64,000 bases of DNA from assembly GCA_013697725.1 (NCBI GenBank), contig JACCWI010000055.1, positions 62,001-126,000 of the forward strand. The letters run 5' to 3'. The translations under genes were made by a program, and so were the position numbers. The stretch is from Tatlockia sp. (GTDB lineage: Bacteria; Pseudomonadota; Gammaproteobacteria; Legionellales; Legionellaceae). Shown piece after piece: positions 38,876 to 47,646 of the stretch; position 1 is the first letter of the stretch, and each line of letters opens with the position of its first letter. The notes beneath the pieces are model-generated. The model did no database searches. It saw nothing but the letters and a program-made list of their open reading frames with translations, and was not told the origin of the DNA.

Positions 38876-39184
38876 TCCTTGTCCTCTTCGCACTGACTGA
38901 TTGTATCCACACAGAACGTTTGATTTAAGCGCGTAGTGCACTTAAAATTATCCATTCATCAAGATTTTGTGCTCTTATCTTTGTGCTTCCTTTGCTAATA
39001 AAACGAATACTAAAGGTGCTTCGGAAAAACTGTCAAGCCGATTTTATACTTCCCTTTTATTTTGTTAGTAGTCAAAGTTTTAAAAATAGTTGGATTGATT
39101 GGAATATGGGCGGGATGGTTTAAGAATTTACTTTTTTAAGTCTGAGCAAAATTTTAGGTTTTTATTAGTTGCCCATTTAATCGA
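38876..39184. other. intergenic stretch between vipF and the KAS gene
   Basis: No ORF, RNA gene or clear hairpin is visible in this 309-base AT-rich region. It lies upstream of the KAS gene and downstream of the tandem GNAT gene, both on the minus strand. Confidence 0.4.
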
Positions 39185-40057
39185 TTAATTCTTAAAAAGA
39201 GTAGCGAGCTTGGTAGCAGGGATAGCCCAGAAATCAATTGAGTTAACCGATTTAAATTCGTTTTTTGTATAAAGATTTAGCGCGCTATGGTTTGAGGTTT
39301 CTACATCCAATGCAAGTTTTGTTTTCCCTTGTTCTAGCGCATTATTGATACAGTTAGCTAATAATTCACTGCCAAACCCTTGGCTTTGGTATTGAGGTAT
39401 AATTGCGATATCAGAAAAAATAGCTTTTTCATCTTGTAAACGCACATGGGCCTTACCAATCGCTTTACCATCAATTGAAGCAAGCAATATAGTATAATCC
39501 GCTTCAGCCATTAAACTAATAAAACGCAGGGGCATATTTTCTGGTTCAACGGGAAAGCAAAGCTCATCAATTGCGCAAAGTGTTGGTATATCATTCTCGT
39601 TTGCCTTACGAATAGTCAAGCGATTTTTTTTAATTAAAATAGGCTCAAAACTATTACGCTCCATATGATATTCACTATTTTGATAATTAAAGCCTAGGGA
39701 GGAGAGCCATTTTTCATGAGCTGCCTCGGGCGTGGAAAATAAAAGGGTGCCAACCTGTTTAGCTTCAATCAGAGGGATAAGTGCTGCAAGCAGTTGTTTA
39801 GCTAGACCCTTACGGCGGTGATTCGGATCAATGATCATTGTGATTTCGCAGGCATTAGTGTAAAAAAAATAGACACTTAAAAAACCAACTAATTTATTAT
39901 CTTGATAATAAAGAAAATTACTATCGGATAAGCGTTTTTGCTCGAGGATATGGATATATAAAGGGGGAAGATCACCGTCTGTGGCTTTACATAAAGCTGC
40001 AAGCTGATTAAGAGAGTCCAATTGCACTGTATTTAACTGATTATTGCAAATAAGCAT
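39185..40057 (-). CDS. vipF: tandem-GNAT acetyltransferase, VipF-type effector
   Basis: The 290-residue protein contains two GNAT domains. The first has the acetyl-CoA motif DPNHRRKGLAKQLL (about residues 80-93); the second has IPQYQSQGFGSELL (about 224-237). VipF of L. pneumophila is a Dot/Icm effector with two GNAT domains and similar length that affects host trafficking and translation. Its neighbours there, as I recall, include fabF and lpxD, as here. The second motif looks the better preserved Q-x-x-G-x-G. The start is uncertain: no strong ribosome site is visible, and a TTG three codons upstream is possible. Confidence 0.72.
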   Translation of the reverse strand: MLICNNQLNTVQLDSLNQLAALCKATDGDLPPLYIHILEQKRLSDSNFLYYQDNKLVGFLSVYFFYTNACEITMIIDPNHRRKGLAKQLLAALIPLIEAKQVGTLLFSTPEAAHEKWLSSLGFNYQNSEYHMERNSFEPILIKKNRLTIRKANENDIPTLCAIDELCFPVEPENMPLRFISLMAEADYTILLASIDGKAIGKAHVRLQDEKAIFSDIAIIPQYQSQGFGSELLANCINNALEQGKTKLALDVETSNHSALNLYTKNEFKSVNSIDFWAIPATKLATLFKN

Positions 40058-40152
40058 AGTTATCAAAATATAAGAGAATTAATTATAGTTTAACAAAAAT
40101 AAATGTGAATGACCATTATTGAGTGTCATTGGCCAATAATAATGCAATTCCT

Positions 40153-40365
40153 CTAGCCAGTTTTAATTAGTTTAAAATCAAGCTGTCCCTGTTTAAAGTT
40201 ATGCGGATGAGGTGCCTCAACGGGAACATTAGGATTAGAGCCCTCAACATTTAAAGCAGTTGGTGGACGATGTGAAAAAAAATAATAAAGCCCAACAGCA
40301 GCTAAAATGATGATAATAAAAATGGCAATAATTCCAACAGCCTCATTTTGGTTATCATTTTTCAT
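40153..40365 (-). CDS. small single-helix membrane protein
   Basis: The 70-residue protein has one strongly hydrophobic helix at about 11-29 (AVGIIAIFIIIILAAVGLYYFF). A Pro/His-rich tail follows (PPTALNVEGSNPNVPVEAPH). AAGGAGA sits 6 bases before the ATG at 40365, which makes a real gene likely. I do not recognise a family. It lies between vipF and the DUF155 gene on the same strand. Confidence 0.6.
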   Translation of the reverse strand: MKNDNQNEAVGIIAIFIIIILAAVGLYYFFSHRPPTALNVEGSNPNVPVEAPHPHNFKQGQLDFKLIKTG

Positions 40366-40449
40366 CAAAATCTCCTTACTATCTTGTCTTTAAGTATAGT
40401 AAGGAACTTAATTGAATAAGTTCAGTGAGCTTTTAAAACAAAAATAAGA

Positions 40450-41256
40450 CTAAAAAGCAAAATTTAAAACATCAAAACCAACTTCCAAGATAATTAATAA
40501 AATTATGATAATTTCTAAATTATGAGAATGGCGTGTTTCCAAATAGCCATTAAACATATCAAAAATTTCATTAAGGGTATCCAGGCGATGGTTTATCGCG
40601 TTAACACGCCTTTGAATATGAAGGTAGCGCTCCGTCATAATGTAATATTCTTCTAATGTGGGATGCTGCCAAAAATATTTGGGATGATAAAGAAAATTGG
40701 AAATTAGATTCATTTCGCTTTTGGCACCTAAAATCTCGCCAATAACTTGTTGAATTTGATTTCGTTTAATAGGCATATGTCCTCGAACAGCGAGGCTTTG
40801 GATCATGGGGTTGTATTTTTCAATCAGTGCTTCAATGATGGTTTCAAAATATTGCAGTTTCACAGATTGAGAAAATCCATAAGAAAAACTCAATTTCAAT
40901 TCATCATTATCCTCATCCATGGTGAGAATATCGACCTCGTAATAACTATGTGGCCCGATGGTTGTTTTATTGGTTATCTTATAGCTAAATTCATCGTGAA
41001 CTGGAAAAGAAATAGGCTTTTCAGCAAAAAGCCTGATGGTATCGAGATAGGCTTGAATTTGATAGCGCTTAACTCCCCAGGAAACGACGGTACCATTCTT
41101 AAATACATAGACTAACGTTTGATGGTTATTATAACGGCTCAATTTCAACACACCGCGTGATCTAACGGACCCAAAATCGGGCAAATTTGTTTTATAGTGT
41201 GCATCCAACCGATTTAAATCAATTGTATTGGCAATGCAATAACTTAAGCATTCCAT
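40450..41256 (-). CDS. DUF155/RMND1-family protein with a C-terminal membrane helix
   Basis: The 268-residue protein has the DUF155 look: LVYVFKNGTVVSWGV near residue 48-62, a long middle with ALIEKYNPMIQSLAVRG and FLYHPKYFWQHPTLEEYYIMTERYL, then the DTLNEIFDMFNGYLE helix. A membrane helix (LEIIIILLIILEVGFDVLNF) ends the chain. The layout matches yeast Rmd1 and human RMND1, which are mitochondrial. In L. pneumophila a core effector, RavC (lpg0107), lies near this position. I think this could be its orthologue, but I cannot confirm it. Confidence 0.65.
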   Translation of the reverse strand: MECLSYCIANTIDLNRLDAHYKTNLPDFGSVRSRGVLKLSRYNNHQTLVYVFKNGTVVSWGVKRYQIQAYLDTIRLFAEKPISFPVHDEFSYKITNKTTIGPHSYYEVDILTMDEDNDELKLSFSYGFSQSVKLQYFETIIEALIEKYNPMIQSLAVRGHMPIKRNQIQQVIGEILGAKSEMNLISNFLYHPKYFWQHPTLEEYYIMTERYLHIQRRVNAINHRLDTLNEIFDMFNGYLETRHSHNLEIIIILLIILEVGFDVLNFAF

Positions 41257-41386
41257 AGTTTAAATAACCTTTGAATTAGGCTTATAAGACGTGGCACCAC
41301 TTACATAGAAAAGCGAGCTGCACCACGAAACTAGCTAGCTGGTTTTGTAATTATAACCAAATTCGCATCAGGCTGCACTCGGAAGT

Positions 41387-41656
41387 TTAGGCTCTTTCAT
41401 CAACCTCACGGACTTGATAAGCTTTTTTTCTATCGGTTGCACCACATAACCATTGGGGGCAAACTTCTAGAATCTCAGCTATTTTATCCACTTGATCAAC
41501 AGAGGGCAAATGATATCCAAAAAGCATGGCATTAGCTAAATGGCGAGTAACTCCAAACACTTTCGAAACTGCCTTGGTTTTCTCTGATAATTCTTCGGGA
41601 AAACCTAACGTCGACAATTCACGATTAAAACGTTGCGAAAACATTTTATTGTTCAT
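41387..41656 (-). CDS. small helix-turn-helix-like protein
   Basis: The 89-residue protein resembles a Cro/C1-type DNA-binding domain: KVFGVTRHLANAMLFGYHLP then SVDQVDKIAEILEVCPQWL, the usual third to fifth helices. Its N-terminus (RFNRELSTLGFPEEL) also fits phage-type repressor starts. A regulatory role is likely; the target is unknown. AGTGAAAAA precedes the ATG without a strong ribosome site. It lies between the DUF155 gene and the gcv operon, all on the minus strand. Confidence 0.6.
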   Translation of the reverse strand: MNNKMFSQRFNRELSTLGFPEELSEKTKAVSKVFGVTRHLANAMLFGYHLPSVDQVDKIAEILEVCPQWLCGATDRKKAYQVREVDERA

Positions 41657-41956
41657 TTTTTCACTCCATGAAAAAATTTAAGGCCAGACCTGTACTGACC
41701 TATTTTCGTTCAATAGCCCTATTTATACTGCAACTAGAACGTATCAACCCGTCAATCCTTTACACAGGTACGTCTGTTATAACTTATTTTTTAAATCCAG
41801 AAAAGTGTTTTTTAAAAACAGTGAGTTAGCTGATGCGAGAGAATTGCTCAGAGTGAAATATTGTGAGCAAAGTTTTATGCAAAATTATAATTAAAGTGTT
41901 AATTTATTAAATTTTAAGGCATAAGGGCGCGTGTTGTTAAAAACACGCGCTCGCTT
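41657..41956. other. 300-base stretch after gcvPB, upstream of the HTH gene
   Basis: No gene is visible. The main structure is the strong hairpin at 41925-41952 next to the gcvPB stop. The remaining bases are AT-rich and presumably hold the promoter of the HTH gene. Confidence 0.45.
41925..41952 (-). terminator. strong hairpin just after gcvPB
   Basis: GCGCGTGTT (41927-41935) pairs with AACACGCGC (41942-41950) across GTTAAA. One wobble and one further pair extend the stem to 11. It begins 4 bases after the gcvPB stop on the minus strand. The tail (CTTATGCCTTAAAATTT) is only moderately T-rich, so this is a probable terminator for the gcv operon. Confidence 0.65.
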
Positions 41957-43423
41957 TTAATCAAGGTTCTCTTCATTGGATGCATAATAATTTAAATCAA
42001 GTTCCCTGGCTGCTTTGACGTCATCCAGGCGTCTCACGGGCAAAGTATGCGGTGCTTCTTTTAGGCAAGTCGGGTGAGTCTGGGCTTCATGACGAATGGC
42101 TTGCAAGGCACTAATAAAGCCGTCAAGTTCTTCTTTACACTCGGTTTCAGTAGGTTCAATCAGTAAACATTCCGGCACCAGCAAAGGAAAATAGGTGGTG
42201 GGAGCATGAAATCCATAATCAAGTAAACGTTTTGCCAAATCCATGGCATTAATGCCTAAAGCTTTTTTCTCTTGTCTTAAAGTAATTATAAATTCATGCG
42301 TTGCCCGTCGTCCAGGATAAGCTAGATTAAAACCGGCTTTTTGTAACTCAGAAAGTAAATAATTTGCATTAAGCGTAGCAAATTCTGATACACGTAATAA
42401 ACCGGCTTTACCCAATACGCGAATGTAAAAATAGGCGCGCAGAAGAATGCCAATATTCCCCATAAAACAGGATAAACGCCCTATGGATTGGGGGACATCA
42501 ATGGAATTAGCCCAGCGGTAAACCTGCTCTTCTTTGATAACAGTGGGTAGAGGCAAAAATGGTAATAATCGTGTGCCTACGGCTACAGGTCCAGCTCCAG
42601 GACCGCCGCCGCCATGAGGGGTAGCAAAGGTTTTGTGGAGATTAAGATGCATAACATCAAAACCCATGTCGCCGGGTCTCACTCTGCCTAAAATGGCATT
42701 TAAATTAGCACCGTCATAATATAGAAGACCACCAGCTTGATGAACAATTGCGGCAATTTCTTTAATCTGACGCATAAAAAGGCCTAAAGTAGAGGGATTG
42801 GTTAACATAATTCCAGCAGTCTTTGGACCTACTCTTTGACGTAATTCTTCCAGGTCGAGATCACCATCTTTGGCGGTAGTTAGCTCAATGAGTTTAAAGC
42901 CGCACATGGCCGCCGAAGCAGGGTTCGTGCCATGAGCTGCATCAGGAATCAGCATTTCATTTCTCGCTGAATCTCCTCGTGACTGGTGATAAGCTTTGAT
43001 CATTGCAACACCGGCAAATTCCCCCTGAGATCCAGCCATTGGCGTTAATGATACACCGGGCAAACCGGTAAGTTCTGAGAGATAACTCTGTAGCTCAAAT
43101 AGAGCTTGTAGAGTACCCTGGCTTGCATTTTCTGGAGTTAAGGGATGGCGATTAAGTAAGCCTGGCAAAGAGGCAGCTTTGTGAACACCACGGGGATTAT
43201 ACTTCATAGTGCAAGAGCCAAGCGGATAGAAATGCGTATCTATTGCAAAATTCTTTTGTGAAAGCCGCGTGTAATGACGTACTACTTGCAATTCAGAACA
43301 GGCCGGTAGCCGGGGAGGTTTAACTCTCAAAAAATTATTCGGAATATTTTGCTGTAGTTGCGTCTCATTTGGTGCCTGAGCTCGAGCTTGACGGTACGCC
43401 CTTGAACGTTCAAAAATTAGCAT
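41957..43423 (-). CDS. gcvPB: glycine dehydrogenase (decarboxylating) subunit 2
   Basis: The 488-residue P-protein C-terminal half carries the PLP lysine K264 in [16 protein letters not shown]. The CTMKYNPRG segment is at about 71-79. With GcvPA it forms the two-subunit P-protein, which decarboxylates glycine and passes the aminomethyl group to the lipoyl arm of GcvH. This split form is typical of some gammaproteobacteria such as Legionella. The start overlaps the YCII gene by 7 bases, so translation is coupled. Last gene of the gcv operon. Confidence 0.95.
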   Translation of the reverse strand: MLIFERSRAYRQARAQAPNETQLQQNIPNNFLRVKPPRLPACSELQVVRHYTRLSQKNFAIDTHFYPLGSCTMKYNPRGVHKAASLPGLLNRHPLTPENASQGTLQALFELQSYLSELTGLPGVSLTPMAGSQGEFAGVAMIKAYHQSRGDSARNEMLIPDAAHGTNPASAAMCGFKLIELTTAKDGDLDLEELRQRVGPKTAGIMLTNPSTLGLFMRQIKEIAAIVHQAGGLLYYDGANLNAILGRVRPGDMGFDVMHLNLHKTFATPHGGGGPGAGPVAVGTRLLPFLPLPTVIKEEQVYRWANSIDVPQSIGRLSCFMGNIGILLRAYFYIRVLGKAGLLRVSEFATLNANYLLSELQKAGFNLAYPGRRATHEFIITLRQEKKALGINAMDLAKRLLDYGFHAPTTYFPLLVPECLLIEPTETECKEELDGFISALQAIRHEAQTHPTCLKEAPHTLPVRRLDDVKAARELDLNYYASNEENLD

Positions 43424-43725
43424 AGCTTACCCTCCGTTTTTTGAATCAGCTCCTTTAATTCTTCGCAATGTTTAACGGGTGTAAATTCAATAAATTTATA
43501 GTCAACGATTTCAGCCAAAAAATAAGGATCTTGCTTGAACACTGATTCTAGATAAGCTTTGTCAGTGCTAGCTGCAATAATGATTCCACCGGTCCGGGGC
43601 TTCATTGGCCCTGATGCAATGAGCAAGCCTTGTTTATAATGGTATTCCAAAAATTCACGGTGAGCTTGTAAATATTTATCCACTTCTGAAAGTGGTGCTT
43701 TATAGGTCAACTCTACGATAAACAT
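43417..43725 (-). CDS. YCII-domain protein inserted in the gcv operon
   Basis: The 102-residue protein has the YCII pattern: [20 protein letters not shown], then [18 protein letters not shown] with the conserved Gly-Pro, and a [19 protein letters not shown] end. YCII folds resemble ferredoxin-like dimers; most have no known reaction. Its start overlaps the gcvPA stop (TAATG), and its stop overlaps gcvPB. This placement between the two P-protein subunits suggests a role tied to glycine cleavage or its reactive intermediates, which is inference. Confidence 0.82.
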   Translation of the reverse strand: MFIVELTYKAPLSEVDKYLQAHREFLEYHYKQGLLIASGPMKPRTGGIIIAASTDKAYLESVFKQDPYFLAEIVDYKFIEFTPVKHCEELKELIQKTEGKLC

Positions 43726-45095
43726 TAAATACCTCGCTTTGCCATGATTTGTTTGAGTGAATTGGCATAGTGTGCAATCTCTTCATCAGTGCGCATTTCT
43801 GTAGCGCAAACGAGTAAGGTATTTGCCAATTGGGGAAAATGTGACTCCACTGAATAACCACCAATAATTCCTGCATCGGCTAAATCCTGGAGAACCTCAT
43901 CTACTGGCTTATTGAGACGAAGTAAGGTTTCGTGAAAGTAGGGCGATGAAAAAACGGTCTCGACTCCTGTGATTTTAGTCAGTTCAGTGACTAAGTTCAG
44001 AGTGTTATGATGACAATGACGAGCTACCTCTAATAAGCCTTGAGCACCTAATAAACTCATATGTATAGTCGCTGCAGTAACTAATAAGCCTTGATTTGTG
44101 CAGATATTGGACGTTGCCTTTCCACGCCGAATGTGTTGTTCTCGAGCCTGGAGCGTTAGGCTATATCCCGTTTTACCCTCTCTGTCGAGCGTTTGACCAA
44201 TTAAACGTCCAGGTAGTTGGCGCACATGTTCCAGACGAGTGCTAAAAAAACCAAAATAAGGACCGCCAGAAGCCATTGGTGAACCCAGTGCTTGTCCTTC
44301 ACCACAAGCGATATCAACGCCCTTTGTTCCCCATTGCCCTGGGGGTTTTAACAAGGCCAGGGCTATAGGATTTACAGACGCGATGGCAATTATCTGGTTT
44401 GCTTGAGCCCAATCCGTTAATTGGTCAACCTGCTCCAGACATCCAAAAAAATTAGGTTGAGGTATAACCAAAGCAGTAATATCTTCGTCATTATATCTAT
44501 CTAAAGCAGAAAGCGGGGTAATGCCTTGCTTCTCGTCAAAGGGAAGATTAATTAGTTCAATATGCTGGGTTCGAACAATAGTCTCAATGGTTTCACGATA
44601 AAGAGGATGTAGAGTTCCACAGACTAAAACACGATTAGTTTTACTCTTTTTATTAATGCGAATGGCCATGAGAATTGCCTCAGCCAAGGCAGTTGCCCCA
44701 TCGTACATCGATGCGTTAGCTACTTCTAACCCTGTTAGCTCAGCTATCATGGTTTGAAATTCATAAAGTAGTTGTAAAGTGCCTTGACTTGCCTCTGCTT
44801 GATAAGGTGTGTATGAGGTTAAGAATTCTCCTCGTGATGCCAAATCCCAGACAGCTGCAGGAATATGATGTTCATAAGAACCGGCGCCCAAAAAACATAG
44901 GCCATTCTGATTGTTATTAGCGAACTCTTGAGCTTTTCTTAGCATAGCCATTTCGCTGAGACCCTCAGGAATATTTTTTAGATCTCCATAAAACAAGGCT
45001 GCAGGAACTTCATCAAACAAATCGATAGTATTAGTCACACCTATGCTAGCCAGCATAGCCTCTACATCTTCGCTAGTGTGGGGGATATAAGGCAT
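43725..45095 (-). CDS. gcvPA: glycine dehydrogenase (decarboxylating) subunit 1
   Basis: The 456-residue subunit has the P-protein N-terminal features: FLGAGSYEHHIPAAV (about 69-83), YTPYQAEASQGTLQLLYEFQ and GQTLDREGKTGYSLTLQ. It lacks the PLP lysine, which is in GcvPB. It pairs with GcvPB in the cytosol. Only one base separates its start from gcvH. The protein is of normal length for the split form. Confidence 0.94.
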   Translation of the reverse strand: MPYIPHTSEDVEAMLASIGVTNTIDLFDEVPAALFYGDLKNIPEGLSEMAMLRKAQEFANNNQNGLCFLGAGSYEHHIPAAVWDLASRGEFLTSYTPYQAEASQGTLQLLYEFQTMIAELTGLEVANASMYDGATALAEAILMAIRINKKSKTNRVLVCGTLHPLYRETIETIVRTQHIELINLPFDEKQGITPLSALDRYNDEDITALVIPQPNFFGCLEQVDQLTDWAQANQIIAIASVNPIALALLKPPGQWGTKGVDIACGEGQALGSPMASGGPYFGFFSTRLEHVRQLPGRLIGQTLDREGKTGYSLTLQAREQHIRRGKATSNICTNQGLLVTAATIHMSLLGAQGLLEVARHCHHNTLNLVTELTKITGVETVFSSPYFHETLLRLNKPVDEVLQDLADAGIIGGYSVESHFPQLANTLLVCATEMRTDEEIAHYANSLKQIMAKRGI

Positions 45096-45096
45096 A

Positions 45097-45477
45097 TTAT
45101 GGCTCCTCGTTAGCTATCACTTTCTCGTATTCTTCGCGGTTTAATAAGTCCTTGATCTCAGCAGGATTATTAGCTTTCAATTTAACTAACCAGCCAATGC
45201 CATAGGGATCGTTATTGACAAGCGCAGGATTTTCATTGACCTTCAAATTAACAGCAACCACAACACCACTGATTGGTGCATAAAAATCAGAGGCGGCTTT
45301 TACAGATTCCACAACTCCAAGTTCATCTCCAGCCTGGACTTCCTGGCCTTCCTCTGGCAAATCAACAAAGACCATATCCCCTAGTAATTGCTGGGCGTGA
45401 TCTGTAATACCAACGATAACTTCGTTGCCCTTATCCTCTAACCATTCATGCGTTTTGGTAAATTTTAAATCTGTCAT
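45097..45477 (-). CDS. gcvH: glycine cleavage system H protein
   Basis: The 126-residue H protein carries the lipoyl-lysine K60 in [11 protein letters not shown]. It shuttles the aminomethyl group between GcvP and GcvT and presents the lipoyl arm to dihydrolipoamide dehydrogenase, which is not encoded nearby. AAAGGAC lies upstream of the ATG. It follows gcvT by 37 bases. Confidence 0.96.
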   Translation of the reverse strand: MTDLKFTKTHEWLEDKGNEVIVGITDHAQQLLGDMVFVDLPEEGQEVQAGDELGVVESVKAASDFYAPISGVVVAVNLKVNENPALVNNDPYGIGWLVKLKANNPAEIKDLLNREEYEKVIANEEP

Positions 45478-45514
45478 GTTGCGTCCTTTTATAAATTATA
45501 ATTAGTTCTAACCT

Positions 45515-46597
45515 CTACAAGGGTTGGCCTCGCTTCACAAAGCGAGGTTTTCGCACTTGAGCTGGGATTAATTTACCGCGAACATCAATCATCACCATTT
45601 CAGTATTTACTATTGGCAGGCGTGCAAGCGCGATAGATTGACCTAAAGTAGGAGAATAAGAACCGCTAGTAATAATTCCTTCTTTACCATCTTGGATAAG
45701 CACTCGTTGGCCGGCGCGCATAATGCCCTTATCTTGCAAAACTAACCCAACTAATTTTCGTTTTAGACCCAGTTGTTTTTGCGATAAGAGAGCCCCCATG
45801 CCGATAAAATCGCGGTCTTCGGGTTGCCATTTAACTGTCCATTCCAATCCGCATTCAAGCGGGCTAGTAGACTCATCCATATCTTGTCCATATAGCAGCA
45901 TTCCTGCTTCCAGGCGAAGAGTATCTCTGGCAGCCAAGCCACAGGGTTTTACTCCGGCTTTTAAAAGAGCAGCCCAGAATGTGGCAATTTCATTTCGAGG
46001 AATAATTATTTCCAGGCCATCTTCACCGGTATAACCCGTACGGGCAAAAAAATAGTGACCTACATCAACGCATTCAAAATTAGTAAGAGTGGAGACGGCA
46101 TCAATCTGAGCTGGTTCAAGAATGGACATGGTTTTGGCAATGGCTTCTGGGCCTTGAACTGCTAGCATCGCAAATTCATGACGTTCTTGCAGACCTACAG
46201 CAAAACCTTCACTTTTACTGCGGATCCAGGCCAAATCGCGGTTTCGTGTTGCTGAGTTCAGAACCAAACGATAATTATCGGATGCACGTTGATAAACAAT
46301 TAAGTCATCGATAATTCCTCCAAGTTCATTGCACATGCAACTATAAAGGGCTCGACCATTATGTTCGAGTAAATCGACATCATTAGTTAATAACTTGCGT
46401 AGAAATTGTCGTCCCCCTGCCCCGAGAACGTCAACAACAGTCATGTGAGAGACGTCAAACATTCCTGCGTTTTCACGAACAAACTGATGTTCATTTAATT
46501 GTGATCCATAATGCAGCGGCATTTCCCAGCCGTGGAAATCCACCATTTTAGCACCTGCGGCCAGATGGCTGGCATGAAGTGGTGTTTTAGCTATCAT
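45515..46597 (-). CDS. gcvT: glycine cleavage system T protein (aminomethyltransferase)
   Basis: The 360-residue T protein has GMFDVSHMTVVDV (about 45-57) and the catalytic Asp region of AARDTLRLEAGMLLYGQDMDE (DTLRLEAGM). It transfers the one-carbon unit to tetrahydrofolate and releases ammonia. First gene of the operon; AAAGGGAGAT precedes the ATG. I saw no glycine riboswitch in its leader. Later residues (SGSYSPTLGQSIALARLP) are typical of the GcvT C-terminal barrel. Confidence 0.95.
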   Translation of the reverse strand: MIAKTPLHASHLAAGAKMVDFHGWEMPLHYGSQLNEHQFVRENAGMFDVSHMTVVDVLGAGGRQFLRKLLTNDVDLLEHNGRALYSCMCNELGGIIDDLIVYQRASDNYRLVLNSATRNRDLAWIRSKSEGFAVGLQERHEFAMLAVQGPEAIAKTMSILEPAQIDAVSTLTNFECVDVGHYFFARTGYTGEDGLEIIIPRNEIATFWAALLKAGVKPCGLAARDTLRLEAGMLLYGQDMDESTSPLECGLEWTVKWQPEDRDFIGMGALLSQKQLGLKRKLVGLVLQDKGIMRAGQRVLIQDGKEGIITSGSYSPTLGQSIALARLPIVNTEMVMIDVRGKLIPAQVRKPRFVKRGQPL

Positions 46598-46631
46598 TGC
46601 GATCTCCCTTTTTCACGCATGGTTGATGATA

Positions 46632-46659
46632 ATTATACTCAGATGAGTCCTGACGACAA
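46632..46659 (-). promoter_or_regulatory. candidate promoter of the gcv operon
   Basis: On the minus strand TATAAT (46637-46632) has TTGTCG (46659-46654) 16 bases upstream. It lies about 35 bases before the gcvT ATG. The -10 is perfect; the -35 has 4 of 6 consensus bases. Confidence 0.5.
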
Positions 46660-46734
46660 GAGCTTCTCTGCTTTATCTTTTAACCAAAAAGCTGCCCTTT
46701 CATCAATAATTCTCTTTCAAATTGCAAAAATATT

Positions 46735-46754
46735 AGACAAATATGTCTTATAAT
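46735..46754 (+). promoter_or_regulatory. inverted repeat AGACA-N4-TGTCT abutting a TATAAT box
   Basis: AGACA (46735-46739) and TGTCT (46744-46748) are perfect inverted arms around AATA, and TATAAT starts at 46749. The -10 box lies 27 bases before the ATG at 46781. A regulator bound to the arms would block the promoter spacer, so this looks like an operator. The cognate protein is unknown. Confidence 0.5.
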
Positions 46755-46780
46755 TAAGCTATATGAGTAAGGAGATCATT

Positions 46781-47098
46781 ATGAATACTTTAAGCAAAAC
46801 CTATAAAATTTTCGGGGGCGCTCTAGTTTTAGTGGGTTGCTTATTCACCAGTGCAGAGAGTCTAGCTCACGGTGGTTGGAATCATGGAGGTGGTTGGAAT
46901 AACGGTGGGGGATGGAACAACGGGGGTGGCTGGAATCATGGCGGCCATAGATGGAACCATGGTGGTGGTTGGGGCGGTGGTGGTATTTATATCACTCCTT
47001 CTTTTTACAATCAGCCTATTTATAGAAATTGCGGTTGGGTAGGTGGACACTGGCAACGTGGTTACTGGATTCCCGGGCATCGTGTTTGCTGGTATTAA
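46781..47098 (+). CDS. secreted Gly/Trp/Asn/His-rich small protein
   Basis: The 105-residue protein has a signal peptide (MNTLSKTYKIFGGALVLVGC and on to ESLA, cleaved before His30). Tandem GGGWN(H/N) units run at about 31-67. A tail with NCGWVGGHWQRGYWIPGHRVCWY follows, holding two Cys. AAGGAG lies 7 bases before the ATG, so the upstream ATG at 46763 is rejected. The His/Trp-rich repeats could bind metal or glycans; no family name is certain. An inverted repeat overlaps its promoter. Confidence 0.65.
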   Translation: MNTLSKTYKIFGGALVLVGCLFTSAESLAHGGWNHGGGWNNGGGWNNGGGWNHGGHRWNHGGGWGGGGIYITPSFYNQPIYRNCGWVGGHWQRGYWIPGHRVCWY

Positions 47099-47178
47099 TA
47101 CCAATTAAGCAATCTAATCTATTTGGCTTCTTTGAGCGGGTGGATTAGGATAGAGGAAATTAATAAATAAGGATAAGC

Positions 47179-47646
47179 GTGACTCATTGGTTAGTGTCAT
47201 CGCGAAACATGCTTGATTTGATCTGGTTAGTTTTTCTACTTTATTTGCTTGGACATTTTTGGTGCGATCGGCGGATTTTGGCGAAAGCCAAATATTGGTT
47301 GATTACCAAGGGCCGTATTAGTCATTTTGAATGGGCACGTTCGGGAAGGCTATTATGGCCGAAAATTACATATAATTATCAAGTATTTGAGCAAGAGTAT
47401 TCCAGTGAATATCTTTTTCTGGACACAGCTCATAATAATCCGGCCAGTAAATATGCTCGTCTTGTCGCTTATCGAGCTGCTGTAGCTTATGAAGACGATA
47501 AGGAAATAGATGTTTATTATAATCCTAATAACCCCAGCCAGGCCGTTCTCGATATAACTATTCCCCGTAAATTAAATATAATTATCAGTTTATTACTAGC
47601 GCTTGTCCTGTTGCATTTAGCTGTAGTTATTGCTCGATTTTTATAG
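47179..47646 (+). CDS. DUF3592-type membrane protein
   Basis: The 155-residue protein starts at GTG 47179 behind AAGGATAAGC. It has an N-terminal membrane helix (MLDLIWLVFLLYLLGHFW), a soluble beta domain with WPKITYNYQVFEQEYSSEYLF and VAYEDDKEIDVYYNPNNPSQAVLD, and a C-terminal helix (IIISLLLALVLLHLAVVIARFL). The YxYxVxGxxY...VYYNPxNPxxAxL pattern is that of DUF3592. The function is unknown. The last 20 bases overlap the convergent IcmL-like gene. Confidence 0.75.
   Translation: MTHWLVSSRNMLDLIWLVFLLYLLGHFWCDRRILAKAKYWLITKGRISHFEWARSGRLLWPKITYNYQVFEQEYSSEYLFLDTAHNNPASKYARLVAYRAAVAYEDDKEIDVYYNPNNPSQAVLDITIPRKLNIIISLLLALVLLHLAVVIARFL

Noticed and set aside
46598-46780. Possible glycine riboswitch upstream of gcvT
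   Set aside because: The leader lacks the paired glycine-aptamer core motifs; a normal promoter explains the region.
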